From Candidatus Beckwithbacteria bacterium (GTDB taxonomy: Bacteria > Patescibacteriota > Microgenomatia > UBA1400 > CG1-02-47-37): a DNA stretch of 9,463 bases. Both the position numbers and the translations under genes were made by a program. How positions within the stretch are numbered: the first letter of the stretch is position 1; every line of letters starts with the position of its first letter. Under the pieces are notes generated by a model that had not been told where the DNA came from, did no database searches, and worked only from the letters and a program-made list of their open reading frames with translations. The stretch lies in NCBI GenBank assembly GCA_030699295.1, contig JAUYJQ010000010.1, forward strand, positions 1 through 9,463, read 5' to 3'. Positions 1-5,736 of the stretch are shown piece by piece.

Positions 1-240
1 ACTTTTTCCCAGGCGGTTTTGGGTAGTACGGTTATCGTGTCAACTGTTGACGGCCAGCTCAAATTAAAAGTCCGCCCCGGTACCCAATCCGGTACTTTGG
101 TCCGCCTGCGCGGTCAAGGCATGCCCCACCTTCAGTCCCGCTCCCGCGGCGACCAGTATGTCAGATTAGTTATCTGTGTTCCCGAGCACCTCTCCCGCCG
201 CCAGCGCCAACTTCTCGAAGAATTTGAAGAAGAAAGTTAA
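1..240 (+). CDS. dnaJ: DnaJ chaperone, C-terminal end (partial)
   Basis: This is the last 79 residues of DnaJ (Hsp40), the co-chaperone that delivers unfolded substrates to DnaK and stimulates its ATPase. The reading frame is already open at base 1, so the start lies outside the window; an internal TTG at 19 is not the true start. The visible part is the C-terminal substrate-binding beta-barrel: it opens FSQAVLG, continues VDGQLKLKV and RPGTQSGTLVRLRGQGMP, and then has the GDQYVRL strand and the closing helix RRQRQLLEEFEEES. All of these match the DnaJ_C consensus closely. The J domain and zinc fingers, if present, lie upstream, so CbpA-type DnaJ-like proteins cannot be strictly excluded. The gene ends in TAA, 8 nt before a palindrome that probably forms its transcript end. 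Confidence 0.93.
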   Translation, partial: TFSQAVLGSTVIVSTVDGQLKLKVRPGTQSGTLVRLRGQGMPHLQSRSRGDQYVRLVICVPEHLSRRQRQLLEEFEEES

Positions 241-248
241 ATATTTTC

Positions 249-271
249 TATCACACCCCCGGGGTGTGATA
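249..271. repeat. 23-bp palindrome, copy 1 (convergent gene junction)
   Basis: A perfect inverted repeat with 11-bp arms (TATCACACCCC and GGGGTGTGATA) around one central C. It lies exactly 8 nt from the dnaJ stop on one side and 8 nt from the stop of the convergent membrane gene on the other. An identical copy occurs at 8242-8264 and a diverged one at 530-552. As RNA it would form a strong GC-rich hairpin on either strand, but neither side has a U-tract, so it is not a textbook intrinsic terminator. It may be a bidirectional 3'-end hairpin, a U-tract-less terminator or a dispersed repeat. Confidence 0.85.
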
Positions 272-279
272 ATTGATAG

Positions 280-462
280 TTAAATGAAAAGAATTTTATT
301 TTTCTTATAAGTGATGAAAGCTGCGTATAGTCCCCAAATGAAGCCGATAATAGAGCCAATTCCATAACTACTACCAAATATGGTGGAAATTATAATAGAA
401 ATTCCTGTACCTACTATTACCCACAAAAAAAGGAATGCCAACAATGCTTTTAAGAATTTCAT
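280..462 (-). CDS. Small two-helix membrane protein, unknown function
   Basis: Encodes a 60-residue, strongly hydrophobic protein with no recognisable family. It starts at the ATG at 462 (MKFLKALLAFLFLWVIV). A TTG nine bases further upstream would add three residues, but it falls in the probable promoter/start-site region and is less likely. Two membrane segments are visible, about residues 5-28 (rich in L/I/V/F/W) and 33-52 (YGIGSIIGFIWGLYAAFITY), followed by a basic end, KKNKILFI. The short Gly/Ser turn between them suggests a helical hairpin. A good sigma-70-type promoter lies immediately upstream at 471-500 and would give an almost leaderless mRNA. The gene is AT-rich relative to dnaJ and converges on it. 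The membrane hairpin is inferred from hydropathy only. Real coding status is supported by promoter, ATG and placement, but no homolog is recognised. Confidence 0.6.
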   Translation of the reverse strand: MKFLKALLAFLFLWVIVGTGISIIISTIFGSSYGIGSIIGFIWGLYAAFITYKKNKILFI

Positions 463-470
463 ATATTTCA

Positions 471-500
471 ACTATAAAACTAAACGCGTAAAGTAGTCAA
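471..500 (-). promoter_or_regulatory. Sigma-70-type promoter of the small membrane gene
   Basis: On the minus strand TTGACT (495-500) and TATAGT (471-476) are separated by 18 bp, each one base from consensus. The -10 box ends 8 nt before the ATG at 462, so transcription should begin within about 0-3 nt of the start codon. No Shine-Dalgarno sequence is present. Prediction only. Confidence 0.65.
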
Positions 501-529
501 CTAACAGACTTTGTGTCATTAAGTGTGGC

Positions 530-552
530 TATCACACCTTAGAGGTGTTATA
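530..552. repeat. 23-bp palindrome, diverged copy 3
   Basis: Same length and outline as the copies at 249-271 and 8242-8264: left arm TATCACACC, a different 5-nt centre (TTAGA) and right arm GGTGTTATA, with one mismatch between the 10-nt arms. The changed centre keeps the hairpin, which hints that the structure rather than the exact sequence is kept. It lies between the upstream region of the small membrane gene and the 3' end of the PIN toxin gene, and could end the toxin transcript about 97 nt beyond its stop. Confidence 0.65.
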
Positions 553-649
553 AAGTAAAATAGAATTATGGTTAAAGCGTTTGTGACTTGGAATGTGCCT
601 GAATATAAAGAGTGGGCGGTTAAAAAGAGTTATGGTTACTTGCTGACAA

Positions 650-1063
650 TTATTCGAAATAGGCAATTAATTTTAGCAATTGGTCCGGGGAGACAATGGG
701 AATATTTTTAATCTTTTTCAAAAGTAAAATATGTTTTTTGTCCCCGGAAACCAGATAATCGGCTTTGGCGGCTAAAGCACAGGCTAAAATTTTATTGTCA
801 TCGGGGCAGCTTTTAATAAGGTTAATGGACATTTTTGGTTCGATTAAACTAAAACAATTCAGCAGCAAGCTTTCTACTTGATCGATTCTGGCCTCGGAAA
901 ACCTAAACTTGGTGCGTAAATTACTGCAGGTTTCGGCGACGATAAACCGGGAGATATAGCCTTTGGCTTGTCCGGAAGCGATCAAATTGACGACTAATTC
1001 CGGTTTGGCGTCAAAGGCGATGGCGGAAATGATGACATTGGTATCCAAAACCAACTTGAGCAT
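650..1063 (-). CDS. PIN-domain toxin (putative RNase, type II TA)
   Basis: A 137-residue PIN-domain protein, the metal-dependent RNase fold found in VapC-like toxins and the 'putative toxin component, PIN family' group (COG1569-like). Acidic active-site residues are in the expected places: D7 in LVLDTNVIISA, E44 in FIVAETCSNL, D88/D89 in PDDNKILACALAAKADYL and D108 in VSGDKKHIL. Length and the ending NIPIVSPDQLL are typical of the family. The ATG at 1063 abuts the TAA of the antitoxin gene with no spacer, so the two are co-transcribed and probably translationally coupled. The likely role is cleavage of a cellular RNA (tRNA, rRNA or mRNA) when the antitoxin is lost; the actual target cannot be read from sequence. 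The catalytic set looks intact. Confidence 0.9.
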   Translation of the reverse strand: MLKLVLDTNVIISAIAFDAKPELVVNLIASGQAKGYISRFIVAETCSNLRTKFRFSEARIDQVESLLLNCFSLIEPKMSINLIKSCPDDNKILACALAAKADYLVSGDKKHILLLKKIKNIPIVSPDQLLKLIAYFE

Positions 1064-1303
1064 TTAACGGCCACGGCGGTAAGCGTCGACGATTGATTCC
1101 ACTTGGCTGGCCTTTATTTTTAATTTTTTGGCTTGGGATTGGCCATAGTTAAATAAATCCTGCCAAGCATTTTTTTGAGTCAGATAAACCCTGATTGCCT
1201 CCTGAATCAGGCCGCTTTTAGTCCGGGCTTCGGTTTTTGCCTGACGGCTAATCATTGACAGTAACGGTTTGGGAATGGAAAGATTAATGGTTTGTGTTTG
1301 CAT
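1064..1303 (-). CDS. Ribbon-helix-helix antitoxin of the PIN toxin
   Basis: A 79-residue protein whose N-terminus is a ribbon-helix-helix DNA-binding domain: strand QTINLSIP, first helix around PLLSMISRQAK and second helix TKSGLIQEAIRVYLT. The rest (residues about 43-79, KNAWQDLFNYGQSQAKKLK onward) is the expected flexible toxin-binding tail. The start is placed at the ATG at 1303; a TTG 12 nt further up is also in frame but lies inside the operator. As in other type II systems the dimer should neutralise the PIN toxin and repress its own promoter. A perfect inverted repeat over the promoter supports this. The gene directly precedes the toxin, the usual antitoxin-first order. Assignment to a CopG/RelB/VapB subfamily is not certain. 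Confidence 0.85.
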   Translation of the reverse strand: MQTQTINLSIPKPLLSMISRQAKTEARTKSGLIQEAIRVYLTQKNAWQDLFNYGQSQAKKLKIKASQVESIVDAYRRGR

Positions 1304-1307
1304 AATT

Positions 1308-1337
1308 CTATACAATTAATGTATGATTATTGTATAG
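1308..1337. promoter_or_regulatory. Inverted-repeat operator of the PIN/RHH module
   Basis: CTATACAAT (1308-1316) and ATTGTATAG (1329-1337) form a perfect 9-bp inverted repeat with a 12-bp gap. The half-site centres are 21 bp apart, two turns of B-DNA, so two RHH dimers could bind the same face. The right arm contains the complete -10 box of the antitoxin promoter and the left arm lies just before its ATG. This is a classic layout for autorepression. A possible -10 box for the divergent methyltransferase gene (TATGAT, 1322-1327) lies between the arms. Confidence 0.7.
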
Positions 1338-1357
1338 GTAAGAAATGAGCGTGTCAA
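1329..1357 (-). promoter_or_regulatory. Promoter of the PIN/RHH toxin-antitoxin operon
   Basis: On the minus strand a perfect TTGACA (1352-1357) is followed after exactly 17 bp by TACAAT (1329-1334), one base from the -10 consensus. The start site should be near 1322, leaving about 19 nt before the ATG at 1303. The -35 box touches the GTG start codon of the divergent methyltransferase gene at 1358, so polymerase here would cover that gene's start. Confidence 0.8.
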
Positions 1358-2125
1358 GTGAGAAAAAGTATTTTATATAACCAGAATTTTTTTAAAGATC
1401 AGCGGCTAGTAACGGAGATTGTCCGGGCGGCTAATTTTGGCCCGAGTGATGTTGTTTACGAGATCGGCCCGGGCAAAGGCATTATTACCAGTGTTTTAGC
1501 CGAAGCCGCTGGCCAAGTGGTGGCCGTGGAGATCGATCAAAAACTCTGGTCAAGCCTGAAACAAAAATTTGCTACTAACCCCAAGGTTAAATTAATTAAC
1601 GCTGATTTTTTACAATACCGGATCCCCGACGCTAACTTTAAAGTTTTTAGCAATATTCCTTTTAACCTGACGGCGGAGATCGTCAGAAAGTTACTGGCCA
1701 GCCCGGGATTGACTGAGGCGTATTTGGTGGTGCAAAAAGAAGCCGGGGGAAAATTTAGCGGCATACCGAAAGAAACTCAATTCTCGATTTTAAATAAACC
1801 TTGGTTTGAGTTTGAGGTAGTCAGGGCTTTTAAAAAGACAGATTTTGTGCCAGTGCCCAGCGTCGATACGGTTTTATTAAAAATAACCAAAAGGCAAAAG
1901 CCGTTAGTGGCCGTAGCGGCCAAAAACGATTATTCCAGCCTGGTGCAATTGGGTTTTAACCGTTGGCGGGCCAACTTGGGCAAAAACCTAAAACAGGTGC
2001 TTACTTACCGGCAATGGCAGAGATTGGCCCATGACTTAAAGTTTCCGGTTCGGGCGTTGCCGACAGATTTAACTTTTGACCAATGGTTGGGGATTTTTAA
2101 CTTGGTTAAGAATGTGCTAAAATAG
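1358..2125 (+). CDS. rRNA adenine N6-dimethyltransferase, Erm/KsgA family
   Basis: A 255-residue SAM-dependent rRNA adenine dimethyltransferase. Motifs run in family order: YNQNF (7-11), the SAM-binding YEIGPGKG (34-41), acidic VEID (57-60), NADFLQY (81-87) and the catalytic NIPFNL (99-104), where the family has N-I/L-P-Y/F. The short N-terminus, 'NIPFN' and the ending LTFDQWLGIFN resemble Erm enzymes (23S rRNA A2058) more than KsgA (16S A1518/A1519), but no search was possible and it could be this lineage's KsgA. The start is GTG: a stop lies 12 nt upstream in frame and no other start fits. There is no clear Shine-Dalgarno and no leader-peptide attenuator like those of resistance erm genes. 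It diverges from the toxin-antitoxin operon and is followed by a terminator-like hairpin before nusA. Substrate is unproven. Confidence 0.9.
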   Translation: MRKSILYNQNFFKDQRLVTEIVRAANFGPSDVVYEIGPGKGIITSVLAEAAGQVVAVEIDQKLWSSLKQKFATNPKVKLINADFLQYRIPDANFKVFSNIPFNLTAEIVRKLLASPGLTEAYLVVQKEAGGKFSGIPKETQFSILNKPWFEFEVVRAFKKTDFVPVPSVDTVLLKITKRQKPLVAVAAKNDYSSLVQLGFNRWRANLGKNLKQVLTYRQWQRLAHDLKFPVRALPTDLTFDQWLGIFNLVKNVLK

Positions 2126-2133
2126 CCCTTGAT

Positions 2134-2139
2134 TATAAT
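2134..2139 (+). promoter_or_regulatory. Candidate -10 box upstream of nusA
   Basis: A perfect TATAAT lies 50 nt before the nusA ATG, just downstream of the methyltransferase stop. No convincing -35 box is found 16-18 bp upstream. If used, its transcript would start near 2146 and immediately enter the hairpin at 2150-2175. A weaker alternative, TAAAAT at 2178-2183, lies after the hairpin and 5 nt before the ATG, matching the leaderless spacing seen elsewhere in the window. The sequence alone does not decide between them. Confidence 0.4.
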
Positions 2140-2149
2140 ATTTGAAAGG

Positions 2150-2175
2150 AAGAGGTGGAGTAATCCGCCTTTTTT
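2150..2175 (+). terminator. Intrinsic-terminator hairpin in front of nusA
   Basis: GGTGGA (2154-2159) pairs with TCCGCC (2164-2169), with one G-U pair, around a GTAA tetraloop of GNRA type, and is followed by six T residues (2170-2175). The A-rich stretch before the stem extends pairing into the T tract. It is the only canonical terminator in the window. It either ends the methyltransferase transcript or, if the TATAAT at 2134 drives nusA, acts as an attenuator in the nusA leader. Confidence 0.7.
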
Positions 2176-2188
2176 ATTAAAATAAGCT

Positions 2189-3367
2189 ATGCCGGTTGAT
2201 TTATCTAAAATGGCCCGGACGGAATTTACCGCGGCCTTAAACCAGATCTGCTCCGAACGGGGAATTGCCCCTGAGGCAGTCATCGATTCGATTAAAGAGG
2301 CTTTGGTAGCCGCTTACCGCAAGGATTTTGGCGACGACGAGGCGCTGGAGTTTACCGCTGAACTTGACCAAGTGACCGGCTCGGCTAAAATTTTTACCGC
2401 CAAAAAAGACAAACCCGATAAGAAAACCGATGTGACTCCGCCGGGCTTCGGCCGCATCGCCGCCCAGACGGCCAAGCAAGTAATTTTGCAAAAAATCCGC
2501 GAGGCGGAAAAAGACGCCATTATCGGCGAGTACCAGGATAAAATCGGCTCTTTGGTGAATGGTATGGTACTACGCTTTGACGGCCAGTTTATTGTTTGCG
2601 ATATCGGCCGGGGCCACGCTTTGATGCCGCCGGAAGAACAGGGCAAGGATGAGCGCTACCACCTAAACCAGCGCCTAATCTTATACATCAAGGACATTAC
2701 CGAAACCGTCAAGGGTAAGCAGATCATTATTTCCCGGTCCGACCCGGCTTTAGTTAAAGCCTTATTTAAGCGCGAAGTCCCCGAAGTTAACTCCGGCGCC
2801 GTCGAGATTAAAATCATCGCCCGCGAAGCCGGCAGCCGCAGTAAAGTGGCCGTGGCTTCGACCCAATCGGGCGTTGATCCGGTCGGCTCCTGTGTCGGCC
2901 AAAAAGGCGTTCGGGTCCAAAGCGTCATCAACGAATTGGGTGGCGAAAAGATTGATATAATTGAGTACTCAGAAGATCCGGTTAAGTTTATCTCAGCGGC
3001 CTTGCAGCCGGCAGAGAATTTAGAAATTAAAATTAACGAGAAGACCAAAACTGCGGAAATTACCGTATCCGAAGACCAGCTGTCTTTGGCCATCGGCCGC
3101 GAGGGTCAAAACGCCAGATTAGCGGCGAAGCTGACCGGCTACAAGATTAATCTCAAAGGCCCCAAAGGCTCCAAGCACACAGCCAAAAAAGATGACCTGG
3201 AACACGAAATCGACAAACTAGAGTTATCCAGCCGCACCAGAAACAGCTTAGTCGAGGCCGGGGTGACCACAGTTGAGGCTCTAAAGAAAAAAACTGACAG
3301 CCAATTGAGTGAAATCCGGGGTTTAGGGCCGAAAGCGCTCATCGAAATTAAAGAAAAGTTAGGATGA
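2189..3367 (+). CDS. nusA: Transcription termination/antitermination factor NusA
   Basis: NusA, 392 residues, binds RNA polymerase and nascent RNA and modulates pausing, intrinsic termination and antitermination. Domains in order: N-terminal polymerase-binding domain (about 8-115; ARTEFTAALNQICSERGI), S1 domain (about 118-183), KH1 (about 200-275, loop GQKG at 237-240 within DPVGSCVGQKG), KH2 (about 285-325, loop GREG at 303-306) and a C-terminal helix-hairpin-helix module (341-392; LELSSRTRNSLVEAG and IRGLGPKALIEIKEKL) that strongly resembles the RNA polymerase alpha C-terminal domain. Many Gram-positive NusA proteins end after KH2; E. coli has two acidic repeats of related fold. The ATG at 2189 is the first good start; M8 (MARTEF) is an alternative. 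It has no Shine-Dalgarno and is followed after 3 nt by infB. Confidence 0.96.
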   Translation: MPVDLSKMARTEFTAALNQICSERGIAPEAVIDSIKEALVAAYRKDFGDDEALEFTAELDQVTGSAKIFTAKKDKPDKKTDVTPPGFGRIAAQTAKQVILQKIREAEKDAIIGEYQDKIGSLVNGMVLRFDGQFIVCDIGRGHALMPPEEQGKDERYHLNQRLILYIKDITETVKGKQIIISRSDPALVKALFKREVPEVNSGAVEIKIIAREAGSRSKVAVASTQSGVDPVGSCVGQKGVRVQSVINELGGEKIDIIEYSEDPVKFISAALQPAENLEIKINEKTKTAEITVSEDQLSLAIGREGQNARLAAKLTGYKINLKGPKGSKHTAKKDDLEHEIDKLELSSRTRNSLVEAGVTTVEALKKKTDSQLSEIRGLGPKALIEIKEKLG

Positions 3368-3370
3368 AAC

Positions 3371-4771
3371 ATGAGAAAACGACCGCCAATCATTACGGTC
3401 ATGGGCCACATCGACCATGGTAAAACTACCCTACTGGATGCTTTAAGGCAGACGAGCGTTGCCGCTAAAGAAGCGGGCGGGATTACTCAGCACATCGGTG
3501 CTTACCAGATCGAATACCAAGGGAAAAAACTGACTTTTATTGACACACCCGGCCACGCGGCTTTTTCGGCGATGCGCTCGCGCGGCGCGGCGGTCACCGA
3601 TCTGGTGATCTTGGTCGTTGATGCGGTCGAGTCAGTTAAACCGCAGACTAAAGAATGCCTGGAGCACATTAAAGTGGCTAAAGTGCCCTTTTTGGTGGCC
3701 ATCAACAAAATGGATCTGCCCAACGCTGTCCCGGAAATTGTGAAAAAAGATTTAGCCGATAACGGAGTGATGGTTGAGGGCTACGGCGGCGATATTGTCT
3801 GCGTGCCGATTTCTGCCAAAACCAAAAAAGGCATTCCCGAGCTGCTGGAAATGGTGCTGTTAATGACTGAGATGATGAAACTAACTGCCAATCCGAGTGG
3901 GCCGCTTAAAGCCGTAGTGATCGAGTCGACACTTGACCCAAAGCGCGGACCGGCGGCCACAGTAATCGTCCAATCCGGAACCTTAACAGTCGGCCGGGAA
4001 GTCCACACTCCGGAAGCCTCCGGTCGGGTGCGTAATCTTCTAGATTACCGCCATCAGCCTTTAACTGCCGCTTTGCCGGGTGATCCGGCGCTAATCCTGG
4101 GTTTTAAGCAAGCGCCGGTGATCGGTAGTGTGGTGGTTGGTCAGGAACAGGCGGTTAAGGCTCCAACCGTTGTTACTAAAACCGCGGTCAGTGAAGGGGA
4201 AAAGCTAAAATTGCTGATCAAGGCCGACGTCAGCGGCAGCCTGGAAGCGATAGTCAATAATCTGGGCGATGCAGTCGAGCTGATCAGTCAGGGAGTGGGC
4301 AACATCAACGAGTCAGACGTACTCCTGGCCCAATCGACCGGGGCCCGGATTTTGGCTTTTAGGGTTAAAGTCAGCAGCCAGGCAGAATCATTAGCGGAGA
4401 AAGAAGCGGTGCTGATTAAGTCTTATCAACTGATCCACGAACTCTTGAATGATATTCAGGACCAAGCCTTGAAGCTGTTGGAGCCGACGATTGATGAGCA
4501 GGTTTTGGGCGAAGCCAAGGTGTTGCAGGAATTTACGGTCAGGGGGGGTAAAATCGCCGGTTGCCAGGTGAACTTAGGCAAATTAAGCCTTAATGACATG
4601 GTCCATTTATTCCGTGACGACCAGCTGCTGGCAACCAGCCGGATTAAGTCGATTTACCAAGGGAAAGAGTCGGTTGATAAAGCCAAGCGGGGCGAGCAGT
4701 ACGGTATCGGTTTTGCCAACAAATTAGACTTTCAACCCAAAGATAAGTTGGTGGCCTTTAAAACTCTGTGA
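3371..4771 (+). CDS. infB: Translation initiation factor IF-2 (minimal form)
   Basis: IF-2 is the GTPase that places initiator tRNA on the 30S subunit and drives 50S joining. This 466-residue protein starts directly at the GTPase domain: G1 GHIDHGKT (12-19), G2 around T39 (GGITQHIGAYQ), G3 DTPGH (58-62), G4 NKMD (112-115) and G5 SAK (148-150). Beta-barrel domain II follows (about 180-265), then domain III (KLKLLIKADVSGSLEAIVNNL at about 278-298) and C-terminal domain IV (FTVRGGKIAGCQV to the end), which binds fMet-tRNA. The long N-terminal extension of E. coli IF-2 is entirely absent. Its ATG is 3 nt after the nusA stop, with AGGA at 3361-3364 as ribosome-binding site inside nusA, so the genes are co-transcribed and probably coupled. 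All catalytic motifs, including the family histidine in DTPGH, are intact. Confidence 0.97.
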   Translation: MRKRPPIITVMGHIDHGKTTLLDALRQTSVAAKEAGGITQHIGAYQIEYQGKKLTFIDTPGHAAFSAMRSRGAAVTDLVILVVDAVESVKPQTKECLEHIKVAKVPFLVAINKMDLPNAVPEIVKKDLADNGVMVEGYGGDIVCVPISAKTKKGIPELLEMVLLMTEMMKLTANPSGPLKAVVIESTLDPKRGPAATVIVQSGTLTVGREVHTPEASGRVRNLLDYRHQPLTAALPGDPALILGFKQAPVIGSVVVGQEQAVKAPTVVTKTAVSEGEKLKLLIKADVSGSLEAIVNNLGDAVELISQGVGNINESDVLLAQSTGARILAFRVKVSSQAESLAEKEAVLIKSYQLIHELLNDIQDQALKLLEPTIDEQVLGEAKVLQEFTVRGGKIAGCQVNLGKLSLNDMVHLFRDDQLLATSRIKSIYQGKESVDKAKRGEQYGIGFANKLDFQPKDKLVAFKTL

Positions 4772-4782
4772 CGGCCTATAAG

Positions 4783-4810
4783 TTGAGTTTTATGGTCGAA
4801 GTGCTATAAT
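4783..4810 (+). promoter_or_regulatory. Extended -10 promoter, leaderless start for the DHH-like gene
   Basis: TTGAGT (4783-4788) is followed after 16 bp by a perfect TATAAT (4805-4810) that also carries the extended -10 TG (4802-4803). Only six bases separate the -10 box from the ATG at 4817, so the start site should fall on, or within a base or two of, the A of the start codon. It lies just after the infB stop and lets this gene be expressed apart from nusA-infB. Confidence 0.75.
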
Positions 4811-4816
4811 CAGCCG

Positions 4817-5713
4817 ATGGAAAAAACCTATAACATTGAGCCGGTAAAACAGGCTCTGGCAGCAGCCAAACAGGTGTTAGTCTTACTGCCCCAAAATCCC
4901 AATGTTGATGCGGTTTCGGCCGCCTTGGCTTTGTATTTGGCCATAACCAAAAAAGACCTGAGTACGACTATTGGTTGTTCGACCCAGATGACTGTCCAAT
5001 TTAACCGTTTGTTTGGCGTCGACAAAATCAAGCCCCGGATCGGCAACCAGAACCTGGTCATTTCCTTTAACTACCCGGAAGACTCTTTAGAAAAAGTGGC
5101 TTATGATAAAGACCCCCAAAGCAAAAAATTTAATTTGACGATTGAACCTAAAGCCGGCATGCAGCCGCTCGACGCTTCCCAGGTTGAGTATTCTTACACC
5201 GGTTCTAATGCCGACGTCATCTTTGTGATCGGCACCCGAAGCTTAGAAGAGTTGGGCGAGCTGTATCAGCAGGAAAAAGCCCTGTTGGATAACAAGAGTA
5301 AAACTTTGGTGAATTTGTCCACTTTGGACAAAAATGCCCAGTTTGGCTCGGTCAATCTTTATGACCCGACGGCCTCCGGTTGCAGCGAAATCATGGCGGC
5401 GGTGATCAAGGGGCTGGAGCTTAATTTAGAACCGGATATGGCCACCAACCTGTTATCGGGCATCGAAGCGGTCACGCAAAACTTAGCCCAAGCCGGCAGC
5501 GCCGATACCTTTGAAACCGTGGTTGAGCTGATGCGTTTGGGCGGGCAAAGAAATCATTTAGCTCCCGCGGCCGCCCCGGCCTTTGCGGGCTTTGGTCAGG
5601 CACCAGGCCAACAATTTATCCGCCCGCCCGTGCCGCTGCCGACTCCGGCAGCCAGCACTCAGCCCGATTGGCTCAAGCCCAAGGTTTTCACCGGTACCGG
5701 TAGTCAGGCTTAA
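4817..5713 (+). CDS. Degenerate DHH-family-like protein, probable pseudoenzyme
   Basis: A 298-residue protein whose layout follows the DHH phosphoesterase/NrnA family, but with most metal-binding residues replaced. NPNVDAVSAALAL (27-39) sits where NrnA has NPDxDAxGSxLAL, keeping only D31. VIFVIGT (134-140) replaces the strand ending in Asp. LSTLDKNAQFGSVNLYD (167-183) takes the place of the DHH-containing strand and the following FGxIN. ASGCSEI (186-192) and GIEAVTQNL (215-223) match the family's ASSTAE and GIxxDTxxF, with Asp lost. Residues about 248-298 form a Pro/Ala-rich, probably disordered tail ending QPDWLKPKVFTG. nrnA often follows infB-rbfA in other bacteria, so position supports the relation. 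Nuclease activity is unlikely; a binding or scaffold role is inference. It has its own leaderless-type promoter and is followed by rpsO. Confidence 0.72.
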   Translation: MEKTYNIEPVKQALAAAKQVLVLLPQNPNVDAVSAALALYLAITKKDLSTTIGCSTQMTVQFNRLFGVDKIKPRIGNQNLVISFNYPEDSLEKVAYDKDPQSKKFNLTIEPKAGMQPLDASQVEYSYTGSNADVIFVIGTRSLEELGELYQQEKALLDNKSKTLVNLSTLDKNAQFGSVNLYDPTASGCSEIMAAVIKGLELNLEPDMATNLLSGIEAVTQNLAQAGSADTFETVVELMRLGGQRNHLAPAAAPAFAGFGQAPGQQFIRPPVPLPTPAASTQPDWLKPKVFTGTGSQA

Positions 5714-5729
5714 GTCTTTCTGCTACAAT
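5701..5729 (+). promoter_or_regulatory. Extended -10 promoter, leaderless start for rpsO
   Basis: TACAAT (5724-5729) preceded by TG at 5721-5722 gives an extended -10 box. TAGTCA (5701-5706), 17 bp upstream, matches the -35 consensus at 4 of 6 positions and overlaps the end of the preceding gene. Seven bases separate the -10 box from the ATG at 5737, again predicting a transcript with no or almost no leader. The core TGCTACAAT is nearly the same as TGCTATAAT in front of the DHH-like gene. Confidence 0.65.
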
Positions 5730-5736
5730 TTCCCTT

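Noticed and set aside
249..271. The palindromes as standard intrinsic terminators.
   Set aside because: Neither strand has a run of T after the stem at any of the three copies, so they were recorded as repeats with a possible 3'-end role.
249..552. The palindromes as the start of a CRISPR array or a transposon end.
   Set aside because: Only three copies with irregular spacing, no spacers of constant size, no target-site duplications and no transposase nearby.
568..711. A 47-codon plus-strand frame (ATG 568, MVKAFVTWNVPEYKEWAVKK...) with TAAAAT 6 nt upstream of its ATG.
   Set aside because: The last third runs antisense through the 3' end of the PIN toxin gene, no family is recognised and no -35 box is convincing. 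It could be a remnant or a tiny gene, but support is too weak to list.
2656..3093. Long minus-strand open frames inside nusA (and similar ones inside infB and pnp).
   Set aside because: Their frames are explained by codon bias of the strongly recognised plus-strand genes, and the translated products show no domain or hydropathy pattern of their own.
3362..3373. Reading TGA as glycine (SR1/Gracilibacteria code).
   Set aside because: TGA ends nusA, infB and rpsO exactly where these proteins should end, and no recognised gene contains internal TGA.
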